NCBI RefSeq assembly: GCF_003992125.1
Contig: NZ_RQUY01000017.1
Span: 1 to 44,200 of the forward strand
Direction of reading: 5' to 3'
DNA from: Veillonella caviae
GTDB lineage: Bacteria; Bacillota; Negativicutes; Veillonellales; Veillonellaceae
DNA length: 44,200 nucleotides
In this document: piece by piece, positions 16,725 through 25,526 of the stretch
How the letters are laid out: each line of letters opens with the position of its first letter
Numbering within the stretch: the first letter of the stretch is position 1
Made by a program: the position numbers and the translations under genes
The notes under the pieces: model-generated
Seen by the model: the letters and a program-made list of their open reading frames with translations, nothing else
Databases searched by the model: none
Told to the model about the DNA's origin: nothing

Positions 16725-19547
16725 TTACCGTTTCCGACTAGAGCATCTGTCGAGAAGGAACGCAATGCCTACAAATGGGATACCTGCATTTTCACCGAGA
16801 CCGATTTCACAGGTTGAGCTAGAACTTACGCCCATGGTAGCGCCGTATTCAGCCACCTCTGCAGAAAGGTCTTTTGTAGCGCATTTATTGAGTTCCGGTG
16901 TAAAGAATCCTTTTTGACCAGCAAAACCATCACAGGCAAAGGATTTAATATTGAACACTTCATCAGCACAAAGGCGAGCCAATTTTTCAATGTATTCTGA
17001 TTTGCCTGCGGATTTAATTTTGCATTGTTTATGAACGAGAACTCGTTCATCTACTTTGTGAATATCAAGGCGTGGCACCACATGTTTGTATAAATATTCA
17101 GAAATATCGTTGATTTCTAAATCCTCAATATGTTTGAAAGCATGGCTGAAACATGCACTATGATCGATAACAATAGGATATTTACCATTTTCCGAGGCAC
17201 TCATCAATGCATCATGCAAATCTTTGAGTGCTCGTTTATCGATGTTTTCATAGTTTTCAAAACTTAGACCGCAGCAGAGATTTTCAATATGCGGTGGATA
17301 AATAACGTCGATTTGAGCCTTGCCGCAGAGGCTTTCAAACACTTGTTGCAAACTGCGGTTATCATTATATCCTTGGTTTGGACGGAACGCACGGTTTGCA
17401 CAAGTACTGAAATATACTACTTTGTCAAAATTACCTGGTTTAATTTTGCTCACCAATTTATAGGTATTCGCTTTTAGCGTAGTTTTCGGCAAATATGGCG
17501 TGATGCCTGTAGCACCGTGAAGACCTTCGGTAATCTTCGCAATGGCCTTTTTCGTTACGATGGCACCAGCAATACCTTCTAGACTCACTCCAGCACGACA
17601 CATATCAAGGGTAGTAGCGAAATTATCATAAATAGTTTTCGCAATATTCGGCCCAGGAGGTGCAATTTTACGCATAGATAATGCAATTTGCGCCGTATCA
17701 ATGCTGAGCGGGCAGAGACCTTTACACATGGAACATGCAGCACATGTATCGACACCATAGTATTCGTAACCCTTTTTAAGCTCTGCAGCAAGAGCGAAAT
17801 TGCCTTCTTGTTCCAACCGTTTTTGTTCCCGTAACAATGCAATACGTTGACGCGGTGTTAAGGTTAAATTCCGACTTGGACAGTGTTTTTCACAGAAACC
17901 GCATTCCATACAGATGGTGAAAGCATCGTCAATGATGCATTGGGCTTTCAAATTTTTCTTGTACACATCTGGATCATCGGTGATGATAACATCAGGATTC
18001 AAAATGCGTGTAGGGTCAAAAATGGCTTTAATACGACGATTAATTTCGTAAGCTTTTTTGCCCCATTCCATTTCAATAAATGGTGCTACCATGCGACCTG
18101 TACCATGTTCTGCTTTCAAAGAACCACCAAAACCAGATACTCGTTCAGACATTTCATGCACTAAATCTCCGAAATTCTTCGTATCCTTAGGGTCGCTGAA
18201 ATCTGGGGTAATATTAAAATGAACATTACCACTCAAAGCATGCCCAAAGATAACACCGCCGTCCACGAAATCATATTTATGGAACAACTCGGTGAGCATT
18301 TCAATACCCTTCGTGAAATCTTCGATTTGGAAACATACGTCTTCGGTGATAACGGTAGTGCCTTTCTTGCGTTGCCCCGCTACGATTGGCAAAATGCCTT
18401 TCCGAATAGCCCACCATGAATCATATTCCTTAGGGTCTTGAGAATAGAGACTTGGAATAGCTGTAGGAATATCTTTTAATTCTTTTTGAATGAAAGCAAG
18501 ATTGTCATCGACCGTCGATTTTGTATAACTTTCAGTTTGGAACAATATACAACTTGTCCCTTCTGGCACGTCGCGCACAAAATCAGGAACGGACTCTAAT
18601 TGTTGCACGGCACGAAGCGATTGATAATCCATCATTTCTGCTGCAATAACCTTATCACGGCCCATGCCAGCTAATTTAACAACGGCTTCGGAGGCATCAT
18701 TCAAATTGCTAAAGAATAAAAGCCCACACCCCTTATGAGGCACGTCCTCAACAGTGTTGTACACGATTTCCGACACGAAACCCAATGTACCTTCAGATCC
18801 AATGAACAAATGATTGATAATATCTACAATATTATCAAAATCAACCAAAGAATTTAGTCCGTAACCTGTAGTATTCTTAATTTTATATTTGTGATGAATC
18901 ATGTGGGTCAATTCTTCATCGGCAAGGATTTCTTCCCTCAATGTGAGGATATCCTTAACCATTTGAGGTTTTTCTTTCAAGAATTGATTAATACTCTTTT
19001 GATCTGATGTATCGAGAATGCTACCATCTAACAACACAACGCGGATGGATCGGATAGTTTGATATGAATTTTGCGCCGTACCACAGCACATACCAGACGA
19101 GTTATTATTTAAAATACCGCCTACTAATGCAGTAGTAATCGTTGCAGGGTCTGGACCGATTTTGCGATTATAGGGTTTCAACAAATCATTCGCATCGGAA
19201 CCGATAACACCACAATCACATCGCAATGCTTTGCCATCATCGAGAACTTCCATCCGTTTAAATCCATCATTACAAACGATTAGCACATCTTCACTAGAAC
19301 ATTGTCCAGATAAGGACGAACCTGCTGCTCGAAATGTAAATGGCGTGCCACACTGTTGGCACAATCTTACAAGGCGGCGAACTTCTTGCTCATCTTCAGC
19401 TTTCACCACAACCTTTGGTAAATAACTGTAACACGATGCATCCACGCCATAGGCGTAACGACGCAAGTAATCTGTATACACTCGATTTTTACAAATCGCC
19501 TGCGCTTCCTTGGCAAAACGGTCATAGTCACGAATTAGTTCACTCAC
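16725..19547 (-). CDS. FAD/Fe-S oxidoreductase, probable D-lactate dehydrogenase
   Basis: A 940-residue fusion. Residues ~40-190 are a PCMH-type FAD-binding domain (TFRAAGSSLSGQCSS, GPDPATITTALVGGILNNNSSGMCCG); ~230-530 the matching FAD-oxidase C-terminal domain (HALSGNVHFNITPDF, KAEHGTGRMVAPF); ~545-625 two 4Fe-4S motifs (CMECGFCEKHCP and CAACSMCKGLCP); the end holds CCG-type cysteine-rich segments (NLCCGLSF). This order matches the membrane-associated D-lactate dehydrogenases of the Dld-II/glycolate oxidase class, which pass electrons to quinones. Lactate is a main Veillonella fuel, which fits, but the substrate (D-lactate, 2-hydroxyglutarate, glycolate) cannot be fixed from sequence. GTG start at 19545-19547 follows AGGAGG by 8 bases. 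Confidence 0.88.
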   Translation of the reverse strand: MSELIRDYDRFAKEAQAICKNRVYTDYLRRYAYGVDASCYSYLPKVVVKAEDEQEVRRLVRLCQQCGTPFTFRAAGSSLSGQCSSEDVLIVCNDGFKRMEVLDDGKALRCDCGVIGSDANDLLKPYNRKIGPDPATITTALVGGILNNNSSGMCCGTAQNSYQTIRSIRVVLLDGSILDTSDQKSINQFLKEKPQMVKDILTLREEILADEELTHMIHHKYKIKNTTGYGLNSLVDFDNIVDIINHLFIGSEGTLGFVSEIVYNTVEDVPHKGCGLLFFSNLNDASEAVVKLAGMGRDKVIAAEMMDYQSLRAVQQLESVPDFVRDVPEGTSCILFQTESYTKSTVDDNLAFIQKELKDIPTAIPSLYSQDPKEYDSWWAIRKGILPIVAGQRKKGTTVITEDVCFQIEDFTKGIEMLTELFHKYDFVDGGVIFGHALSGNVHFNITPDFSDPKDTKNFGDLVHEMSERVSGFGGSLKAEHGTGRMVAPFIEMEWGKKAYEINRRIKAIFDPTRILNPDVIITDDPDVYKKNLKAQCIIDDAFTICMECGFCEKHCPSRNLTLTPRQRIALLREQKRLEQEGNFALAAELKKGYEYYGVDTCAACSMCKGLCPLSIDTAQIALSMRKIAPPGPNIAKTIYDNFATTLDMCRAGVSLEGIAGAIVTKKAIAKITEGLHGATGITPYLPKTTLKANTYKLVSKIKPGNFDKVVYFSTCANRAFRPNQGYNDNRSLQQVFESLCGKAQIDVIYPPHIENLCCGLSFENYENIDKRALKDLHDALMSASENGKYPIVIDHSACFSHAFKHIEDLEINDISEYLYKHVVPRLDIHKVDERVLVHKQCKIKSAGKSEYIEKLARLCADEVFNIKSFACDGFAGQKGFFTPELNKCATKDLSAEVAEYGATMGVSSSSTCEIGLGENAGIPFVGIAFLLDRCSSRKR

Positions 19548-19724
19548 TTGAATAACCTCCTAACCCATACCACAAGGAAAGATTCTATATTATCCTTAGT
19601 ATACGCCGTTCTCATTCTCAATTCCATAATTATGCATAAATTGTATACGCTGTATAAATTCTATAGAAATTTCACATGATATATGAGTTTTAGGAATACC
19701 AATAATCAGCTGTCATTATAAAGA

Positions 19725-19747
19725 TAAAAAGCACCCTAACGGGTGCT
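19725..19747 (-). terminator. Hairpin terminator at the left edge of the toxin locus
   Basis: Minus strand AGCACCC-GTTA-GGGTGCT followed by TTTTTATC. It could end a long antisense transcript from the promoter at 19999-20028. Confidence 0.65.
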
Positions 19748-19792
19748 ACTTATGTTACACTATAGCCAAGAGCTAATTGACGTGTGTTAGTT

Positions 19793-19818
19793 CATCTCCT
19801 TCCCATCGAAAGGAGATG
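19793..19818 (+). promoter_or_regulatory. Hairpin hiding the toxin ribosome site
   Basis: CATCTCCTT (19793-19801) pairs perfectly with AAGGAGATG (19810-19818), burying the Shine-Dalgarno of the 22-codon peptide in a 9-bp stem. Such blocked ribosome sites are typical of type I toxin messengers. Confidence 0.75.
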
Positions 19819-19823
19819 GTGAT

Positions 19824-19892
19824 ATGAGCCCATATGAAGCTATATCATTGATGATTGCTTTCGCAACATTAGTCGTTCTTATTCTGAAATAA
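19824..19892 (+). CDS. 22-residue hydrophobic peptide, putative type I toxin (holin-like)
   Basis: ATG at 19824 opens a 22-codon frame: MSPYEAISLMIAFATLVVLI plus LK, then TAA. It is one membrane-spanning helix with a short polar N terminus, the pattern of the small holin-like toxins (TxpA/BsrG-like, Hol-Tox) of Firmicutes type I systems, which depolarise the membrane. The ribosome site AAGGAGATG is strong but sequestered. A likely extended -10 (TGTTACACT, about 19753-19761) lies upstream. Its 3' end faces an antisense promoter on the other strand, so the two transcripts would overlap at their 3' parts. No direct evidence of toxicity. Confidence 0.7.
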   Translation: MSPYEAISLMIAFATLVVLILK

Positions 19893-19898
19893 GAATGA

Positions 19899-19992
19899 CC
19901 TAACACCCCAATCGGGACGTTAGGCCATTTCTCATTTTCAAAATTCCTGGAGATGAGCCTAACGCATACCGAAACGTTAATTGGCTCTCCTT
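19899..19992 (-). ncRNA. Probable antisense antitoxin RNA
   Basis: Starting about 7 bases after the TATAAT on the minus strand, this RNA would carry GCGTTAGGCTCATCTCC and a hairpin AGGCTCAT...CTC with GAG...ATGGCCT (19922-19960), then a second hairpin CCTAAC-GTCCCGATTGGGGT-GTTAGG (19899-19924). It is complementary to the 3' part of the toxin message. The same hairpin text appears at 44018-44057. The 3' end is uncertain: it may continue to 19725. Confidence 0.6.
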
Positions 19993-19998
19993 GCAACT

Positions 19999-20028
19999 AT
20001 TATATCATAGTCAACACATAGTTTTCAA
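19999..20028 (-). promoter_or_regulatory. Promoter of the antisense RNA
   Basis: Minus strand TTGAAA (20023-20028), 18 bases, TATAAT (19999-20004). It lies between the toxin and the LUD gene and points at the toxin. Confidence 0.65.
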
Positions 20029-20047
20029 ACCATATCAGAGGTGTGCC

Positions 20048-20725
20048 ATGGCAAATACAGATACAACCATCAAAGCAGTGACAAATCCACAGAATAACAA
20101 TACTCCTATCGATATATCCGCCACTATAAAAGCATTAGAAAGAAACAAATTCATTGTAAAATACTTTGAACATCCTACAGATGCAACGGCGTATTTAGCG
20201 AATCGTATTCAAAATAAACGAGTTGCCCTTGGCGATTCTCGAACCTTGTTAGAATTAGGCGTGTACGACGCATTGGTGCCCTATAATATTGAAGTAACGG
20301 ATATTCATCGCCCTCTTCCAGGTGAAAGTTTCCGTGAAACAGCATTAAGGACGATGGGACGAGACGTATTTTTAACATCCGTGAATGCACTTTCACAAAC
20401 AGGAGAAATGGTGAATATAGATGGTACAGGCAATCGCATAGCTGCCTCCTTATTTGGTTCTGAAGAAGTATTTTTCGTTCTCGGTACTAATAAAATCACA
20501 CCAGATCTTGCCTCTGCCATTTATCGAGCTCGCAATGTAGCGGCCCCACAAAATAGCAAAAAAAACAAAAAAAGCTCTCTCAATCCATGTGCAAAGCTAG
20601 AAGAAAAATGCTACGACTGCGGTTCACCTGACCGCATCTGTAACGCATTGACCATTTACTATAAAAAAATGCGGAATATGCAGATTATGGAAGTTATCAT
20701 TATAAATGGAGATTTTGGATTTTAA
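20048..20725 (+). CDS. LUD-domain (lactate utilisation, DUF162) protein
   Basis: A 225-residue soluble protein. Residues ~20-175 match the LUD domain found in LutB/LutC lactate oxidation proteins (ALERNKFIVKYFEHPTDATAYL, RVALGDSRTLLELGVYDAL, VFLTSVNALSQTGEMVNIDGTGNR). It ends with a cysteine cluster CAKLEEKCYDCGSPDRICN (about 190-208), seen in many stand-alone LUD proteins of anaerobes and suggestive of metal or Fe-S binding. Biochemical role of the stand-alone type is not settled. The ATG at 20048 follows AGAGGTG; an upstream in-frame start would overlap the antisense promoter. It lies 500 bases from the D-lactate dehydrogenase-type gene, divergently, which supports a shared lactate theme. 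Confidence 0.85.
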   Translation: MANTDTTIKAVTNPQNNNTPIDISATIKALERNKFIVKYFEHPTDATAYLANRIQNKRVALGDSRTLLELGVYDALVPYNIEVTDIHRPLPGESFRETALRTMGRDVFLTSVNALSQTGEMVNIDGTGNRIAASLFGSEEVFFVLGTNKITPDLASAIYRARNVAAPQNSKKNKKSSLNPCAKLEEKCYDCGSPDRICNALTIYYKKMRNMQIMEVIIINGDFGF

Positions 20726-20727
20726 TG

Positions 20728-20778
20728 AAAAAAGCTGTAATAGACTGCGATTTTACCGCAATCTATTACAGCTTTTTT
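20728..20778. terminator. Bidirectional terminator between LUD and TSUP genes
   Basis: AAAAAAGCTGTAATAGA pairs with TCTATTACAGCTTTTTT, with CTGCG/CGCA extending the stem. It serves the convergent genes on both sides. Confidence 0.88.
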
Positions 20779-20793
20779 GTACATACTCTCATA

Positions 20794-21588
20794 TTAGAGT
20801 AACACATGTGACCCTATAATAAGCCTCACTGCCAAAGCAAATACGCATACGCTCATCAATGCTAAAATAACCTTAGCTTTCAAACGTTTTGCAATTTGTG
20901 CGCCTGCTTGAGCCCCAAAAACTGCACCAATGCTGATAGGAATGGCGATAGAAAACACGATATGCTGTTCCACGATATGCGTCACAACGCCTACGATGGT
21001 AGATACTGCTAAAATGGCTTGACTCGTAGCAGTAGCGAGATGTGTAGGGAATCCCATGATATAAATGAGGGCAGGTACATGTACGAGGCCACCACCGATG
21101 CCGAATATACTAGAAATAAAGCCTACCATGATACTAATGCCAATACCTACTGGTTTATTATATGTTACCTCATCAAGGGATAAAGATTCCTCAATACGGG
21201 TGCCTTTTCTGAAATTCTTAAACCCAATCAAAATAGATACGATGCCCATAAAACAGCCAAAAGCAAACATAAACCCAGGTCCCGAGAACCAACTAGACAT
21301 TTGTGCCCCTAATATGGCCCCTGGAAATGTGGCGAAACTAAAAATAATAGCCGCGCTGATATGCACCTTTTTCTGTTTTATATATGCTAAAGCACCAGAA
21401 ATAGCATTACACATCACAGCAAACAAAGATGTACCCACAACCATAGACGGTGTCCATTCAGGGAACCAATACATAAACAGAGGCACAAAAATCAAACCTC
21501 CACCAGCACCTATAATGGTGCCTAGCATGGCAGTAAAAAAACCAACGATGATAAAGAATATATAATATAAAATCGGATTATCTATCAT
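20794..21588 (-). CDS. TSUP (TauE/SafE) family anion exporter
   Basis: A 264-residue inner-membrane protein with about eight hydrophobic segments arranged as two similar halves, each with a Gly-rich start (GTIIGAGGGLIFVPLFMYWFP and SSIFGIGGGLVHVPALIYIMG). This is the signature of the TSUP/DUF81 family, which moves sulfite, sulfoacetate or related organosulfur anions. The substrate here is unknown. The ATG at 21586-21588 follows GAGGAG by 7 bases. It is followed closely by the shared hairpin 20728-20778; the gap upstream to the ClC gene (21589-21772) shows no clear element. Confidence 0.88.
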   Translation of the reverse strand: MIDNPILYYIFFIIVGFFTAMLGTIIGAGGGLIFVPLFMYWFPEWTPSMVVGTSLFAVMCNAISGALAYIKQKKVHISAAIIFSFATFPGAILGAQMSSWFSGPGFMFAFGCFMGIVSILIGFKNFRKGTRIEESLSLDEVTYNKPVGIGISIMVGFISSIFGIGGGLVHVPALIYIMGFPTHLATATSQAILAVSTIVGVVTHIVEQHIVFSIAIPISIGAVFGAQAGAQIAKRLKAKVILALMSVCVFALAVRLIIGSHVLL

Positions 21589-21772
21589 ACAATTACTCCT
21601 CAATATCACATTAAAACGATTGTTTGCACCTTTAACTAATGTCTATATAACTAATGTAAGATGAACCTTTAAAAGTACGTTTTCTAAATTTATATATTGT
21701 TAGAGTCAGTCCTTTAATTCACAGCTTGAAAATGTGGTTTTACATCTACACATTACAACTAATGAATCACTA

Positions 21773-23320
21773 TTAATGTACCGATTGAAAATACATTTTT
21801 GCGTCTTTTAATTTCCCCCGCTCACACGAGACTTGTAGTTCATCGCCAGATTCTAAACGGACGTCGCCGAGTGGCACGATGTAGGTACCATTACGACGGA
21901 TGCTTACGATGAGGGTCCCATCTGGTAATGGCAAATCTTGTAAAGGAATATCTGTATAAGTAGCCACTACAGGAACCTTGGTTTGAAAAAATGTTTGTAC
22001 CGATTCGAGATTGCTTTGTCCAGTCATGGCTTGGAGCAAGGAATCGTAAATCGGAGGTTCTTTCAACAGCTCCGCTACTAGGTATGCCACGATGGTAACG
22101 GTACCTATGGCATAGATATTAGAGAAACTATTCGTCATTTCAAGGACCAGCAGAATCGCTAAAATCGGCGTTCTCATAGCCGCTGCCAACATGCCCCCCA
22201 TAGCGCAGATGACAAATTGAGCGGTGAAATCACCAGAAATGAGGGAGAGCGATGAAAATAGGCTTTCACAAAAGGCACCAGATGCAGCACCGATAACAAG
22301 CATGGGCAAGAAAATACCACCCTGCGCACCACTGCCATAACAGAAAGTGGTAAGCAGAATTTTACCAATAACAATACCTAGTAGAAGCCACACACCGTGC
22401 CTTTCAAAAGCAAGATGTGCCACTAAATCATTGCCACCGCCAAGAAGGAGTTGTGAATCGAAACCAATGAGAGCCACCACCACAAAAGTAGTGACCAGTT
22501 TGAAAAACCGAGACACCTGCACCGCATCAAATAGATGTTTAAAAAGAAAAATCATGCGACAAAAGAAAACGCCACAAAATCCCATGACGACGCCCACTAA
22601 GAGGAGCACGGGAAAATAATCGAGGGGCATGCCAGTAGTGACGGTAAAGCCCAGCGCTGGATCGAGACCGAACATGCTAACCGTAATATAATTAGAAATA
22701 AGGGTAGCCACAAAAGTAGGAACTACGAGGTATGGATAAAAACTCTTATGCACCTCTTCAAACACAAACATAGCACCCGACACAGGCGCACTAAATGCCG
22801 CTGCAAGACCTGCCCCTGCACCTGCAGACGTAAGAATGCGTTGCTCCCTTAAACCAGAATGCATCCAATAGGATACGATTTTTCCGGCGGAACCGCCGAT
22901 TTGCACGGCAGGTCCTTCACGACCTACTGAAAATCCAGCAAATCCTGTAATCACTCCGCCAATCATTTTAGAGATGAGCGTGCGATACGGTTTCATATCG
23001 AATAAACCTAGCATTTCCCCTTCAATTTGAGGAATACCAGAACCGCCAGACAGTGGTGCCCATGTAAGCAGTTTATCTACGATAAAAGCAAATACTACCA
23101 TTGCTCCCAGCCAAATGAGCATGGACTCATAAGAAATGCCCTTCATCATGTGCCATCGCCAATGTTCCGATTCGAGAATCAAATAACGATACGTGGCACC
23201 ACAAATCCCAGCAATAACACCAACTAAGGCTCCTTTTAGAATGAGCTCGTACAGTAACACGCGGTTCATGGACATATCCGCTAAGGTGGAACTACGCTTA
23301 TTGAATTGCCAACGTTTCAT
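21773..23320 (-). CDS. ClC-family chloride/proton antiporter with RCK-C domain
   Basis: A 515-residue integral membrane protein. The ion-pathway motifs are all present: GSGIPQIEGEM (about residue 92), GREGPAVQIGG with the gating Glu (about 130), FVFEEVHKSF with the internal proton Glu position (about 185) and GSGAQGGIFLPMLVIG (about 335). After the last helix comes a cytosolic RCK/TrkA-C domain (about 440-515; TLIVSIRRNGTYIVPLGDVRL), a ligand-sensing module on some bacterial ClC proteins. Three ATGs lie in a row; GGAGG is 7 bases from the third, which is used here. Likely role: Cl-/H+ exchange in acid stress, useful to an acid-producing niche. Confidence 0.92.
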   Translation of the reverse strand: MKRWQFNKRSSTLADMSMNRVLLYELILKGALVGVIAGICGATYRYLILESEHWRWHMMKGISYESMLIWLGAMVVFAFIVDKLLTWAPLSGGSGIPQIEGEMLGLFDMKPYRTLISKMIGGVITGFAGFSVGREGPAVQIGGSAGKIVSYWMHSGLREQRILTSAGAGAGLAAAFSAPVSGAMFVFEEVHKSFYPYLVVPTFVATLISNYITVSMFGLDPALGFTVTTGMPLDYFPVLLLVGVVMGFCGVFFCRMIFLFKHLFDAVQVSRFFKLVTTFVVVALIGFDSQLLLGGGNDLVAHLAFERHGVWLLLGIVIGKILLTTFCYGSGAQGGIFLPMLVIGAASGAFCESLFSSLSLISGDFTAQFVICAMGGMLAAAMRTPILAILLVLEMTNSFSNIYAIGTVTIVAYLVAELLKEPPIYDSLLQAMTGQSNLESVQTFFQTKVPVVATYTDIPLQDLPLPDGTLIVSIRRNGTYIVPLGDVRLESGDELQVSCERGKLKDAKMYFQSVH

Positions 23321-23394
23321 CATCATGCCTCCCTTAGGGTATATTAGATAAAATTTTTTTGCCTATAAAAACCAAATATGTTGAATAAACCAAC

Positions 23395-23431
23395 AGCCTT
23401 CCACGCTAATTTGATTATAGCATGGAAGGCT
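23395..23431 (-). terminator. Terminator of the CMD-S2P-BFD-NagZ operon
   Basis: AGCCTTCCA (23395-23403) and TGGAAGGCT (23423-23431), extended by GC pairs, form a stem 32 bases past the NagZ stop. Confidence 0.65.
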
Positions 23432-23462
23432 GAGTCATTTTAATAGATTAGGTTTTAATAAA

Positions 23463-24608
23463 TTATAAGCTTTGCATTTTCATCAGCAAAATCCGTTTCA
23501 CCGATTCATTTAATCGTTCTTTAGAAATACGACCGTCTTTCACAGCTTTCATCAGACCATTATAAGCCTCTTGCATATGTTCGTATTCGTGGCACACCAT
23601 GAGAATATCGCTGCCAGCTAGTATAGATTGAACTGCCATGTCGCCGAAGGTGTAATGTTTCGCCAAAGCGCCCATATCCATATCATCGGTAACGACTACA
23701 CCATTGTATTGCATATCCCTACGGAGCCAGTCAGTAATGATGGTCTTAGACAAACTAGACGGATGATCAGGGTCGATAGTAGGGTACATAGCATGAGATA
23801 CCATAATCATATATGAATTAGGTTTCGATTTTGCCATTAAATCCACAAATACCTTCGTATCTTCATTGATCAACACGTCCTTCGATACAGGCACCACACT
23901 CGTATCAGCGTGTAAATCTACATCGGTTTTGCCGATGCCAGGAAAGTGCTTATACGAATACCACAAACCGCTGTCTTCATAAGCTTTACCCACAGCACTA
24001 GCAAATGCTACTACCCTATCTGGATCAGTGCTATACGAACGGCCATAGGCGAGCCCCAAATCCGCATCAGGTGCAAAGTTGATATTAAATCCTAATGATT
24101 TCAACTCCTCCCCAGAGGCTTTCGCTAATGCTACCGCCTCTTCTACGGTACCTTCACCTAATTTCTCAGCAGGTGGTACTGACACCAACTGATCCTCCAT
24201 ACGCGCCACAGCACCACCCTCTTGGTCAATGCCAATAAATAGCGGCGCCAAATCCGACGACTTCGCAAATTTGTTAATATCTGTAATGAGCGTTTGCACC
24301 TGAGCTTTCGACGTCATGTTTCGATCGAACAAAATGATACCGCCTACGCGATACTCATTCATCATGAACCGCGCATCATCGTTCATCGATGTGCCGTGAA
24401 TGCCAATCATCATGAGCTGCCCCACCTTATCTGCATCCGACATGCTGTCCATCATCTTATCCACTTTTTCCTCTGGTGAAAGCTCACTCTCTGCCACCTT
24501 CGCCACACTAACTGGCTCAGTCTTGGTGGCGAACGGATGCAAGCCACACCCAGCTATGCCAATCACCAACGCCCCCAACAAACAAGCGGTTATCAATTTT
24601 CTAACCAT
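23463..24608 (-). CDS. Glycoside hydrolase family 3 lipoprotein, NagZ-like
   Basis: A 381-residue lipoprotein: MVRKLITACLLGALVIGIAGC gives a signal peptide with lipobox IAGC. The mature part is a single-domain GH3 enzyme: FIGIDQEGGAVARM (about 120), YKHFPGIGKTDVDLHADTS (about 220) holding the His/Asp dyad region, and VVTDDMDMGAL (about 300) with the catalytic Asp. Single-domain GH3 enzymes of this kind are beta-N-acetylhexosaminidases that trim peptidoglycan fragments. NagZ is usually cytoplasmic; the lipoprotein form implies action in the periplasm. The familiar KHFPGHG has Ile in place of the second His. Last gene of a four-gene operon, 13 bases after the BFD gene. Confidence 0.88.
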   Translation of the reverse strand: MVRKLITACLLGALVIGIAGCGLHPFATKTEPVSVAKVAESELSPEEKVDKMMDSMSDADKVGQLMMIGIHGTSMNDDARFMMNEYRVGGIILFDRNMTSKAQVQTLITDINKFAKSSDLAPLFIGIDQEGGAVARMEDQLVSVPPAEKLGEGTVEEAVALAKASGEELKSLGFNINFAPDADLGLAYGRSYSTDPDRVVAFASAVGKAYEDSGLWYSYKHFPGIGKTDVDLHADTSVVPVSKDVLINEDTKVFVDLMAKSKPNSYMIMVSHAMYPTIDPDHPSSLSKTIITDWLRRDMQYNGVVVTDDMDMGALAKHYTFGDMAVQSILAGSDILMVCHEYEHMQEAYNGLMKAVKDGRISKERLNESVKRILLMKMQSL

Positions 24609-24621
24609 CGAACCCTCTCAG

Positions 24622-24855
24622 CTATATGCGACCTTGTTCTTTTAATTCTGCTAGAAGTTTAACGATGCGCGGTCCGCAACCTTTCCCTCCGCACGCCCCG
24701 GTTCCTGCCCTCGTCGCTTCTTTCACAGCAGGAAATGTATGGGCTCCATCAAAAATAGCTTCTTTAATCGTTTTTCTTGTAATGCTGCGGCACGTACAAA
24801 CCTTCGTCAGTTTGTCCATAATCGCCTCAGGCACTTGGTTTGTTTCAAAATCCAT
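24622..24855 (-). CDS. Bacterioferritin-associated ferredoxin (BFD)-like [2Fe-2S] protein
   Basis: A 77-residue protein with the BFD cysteine pattern: CTC near residue 21, then ACGGKGCGP near residue 55, four Cys to hold one [2Fe-2S] cluster. BFD modules release iron from bacterioferritin or form electron-transfer parts of larger reductases; here the module stands alone. The ATG at 24853-24855 follows GGAG by 6 bases; a TTG four codons earlier is less likely. It is the third gene of the CMD-S2P-BFD-NagZ operon, 21 bases after the S2P-like gene. Confidence 0.85.
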   Translation of the reverse strand: MDFETNQVPEAIMDKLTKVCTCRSITRKTIKEAIFDGAHTFPAVKEATRAGTGACGGKGCGPRIVKLLAELKEQGRI

Positions 24856-24876
24856 ATTATTCTCCAATCGTTCACT

Positions 24877-25518
24877 TTAGAAAAATGATGGCCCTAATAG
24901 AGCAGACATAATAGTCATGTAAATATTCAAAATATTAACCATCAATGGTCGAATAATAGCCGATAGGATTGGCGTATTGATGAGGATAATAAGGAATACC
25001 AGATTCCACATTCCTAATTGGTAGTATTGCATTTGCCAACGATATGGAAGCCACGGCAAGATGAGATTGAAACCTGGTAATGGTGGGATGGGAATGAGGC
25101 AGAATAAAGCAATGCCAATGCTATAGAGCATGATATTCCGCAATATTTCTACAAGCCCTATGGACGTAATGATACCAAGGCCTGTGCCCAACACGAGAAT
25201 AAAGGTGAAGATAAAGCCCACCACAAGGCTAAACAATGGGCCTGCAAAGGTAACTAGTGTAATATCCCGACGTGGATTTTCAAAGTTATTTGGGTTCATC
25301 GGTACCGGTTTAGACCAACCAAAACCAATCATCATCATAATCAATGTACCTACTAATTCTAAGTGGCTCGTTGGGTAAAGATTAAGTCTACCAGCCATTT
25401 TCGGCGTCGGATCCCCAAGCCACACCGCTGCTTGCGCTTGGGCGTAACCAAACACGGTTAATACAATAATGATAGCCGGTATGCGAGCCAGCATATCTAC
25501 TAAATTAAAATCAAACAT
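24877..25518 (-). CDS. S2P-family (M50) membrane protein lacking zinc ligands
   Basis: A 213-residue membrane protein aligned by eye to bacterial site-2 proteases (YwhC/DUF-type short S2Ps). Family landmarks remain: LGDPTPKMAGRLNLYP (about 34-49), GFGWSKPVPMNPNNFENPRR (about 65-84), FAGPLFSLV (about 91-99) and IPIPPLPGFNLIL (about 142-154). But the place of the HExxH zinc motif reads FGYAQ (23-27), and the distal PLDG reads PLPG, so both His, the catalytic Glu and the third ligand Asp are all replaced. It should be unable to cut peptide bonds in the known way. The ATG at 25516-25518 follows AAGGAG that overlaps the stop of the CMD gene, so translation is coupled. Confidence 0.85.
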   Translation of the reverse strand: MFDFNLVDMLARIPAIIIVLTVFGYAQAQAAVWLGDPTPKMAGRLNLYPTSHLELVGTLIMMMIGFGWSKPVPMNPNNFENPRRDITLVTFAGPLFSLVVGFIFTFILVLGTGLGIITSIGLVEILRNIMLYSIGIALFCLIPIPPLPGFNLILPWLPYRWQMQYYQLGMWNLVFLIILINTPILSAIIRPLMVNILNIYMTIMSALLGPSFF

Positions 25519-25526
25519 AAAACTCC

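Noticed and set aside
19600-19640. TGAGAATGAGAA upstream of the D-lactate dehydrogenase-type gene as a Fur box
   Set aside because: Only a partial match with no symmetrical second half.
19787-19996. Minus-strand 69-codon frame antisense to the 22-residue peptide
   Set aside because: No ATG with a ribosome site; its text is explained by the antisense RNA and the complement of the toxin gene.
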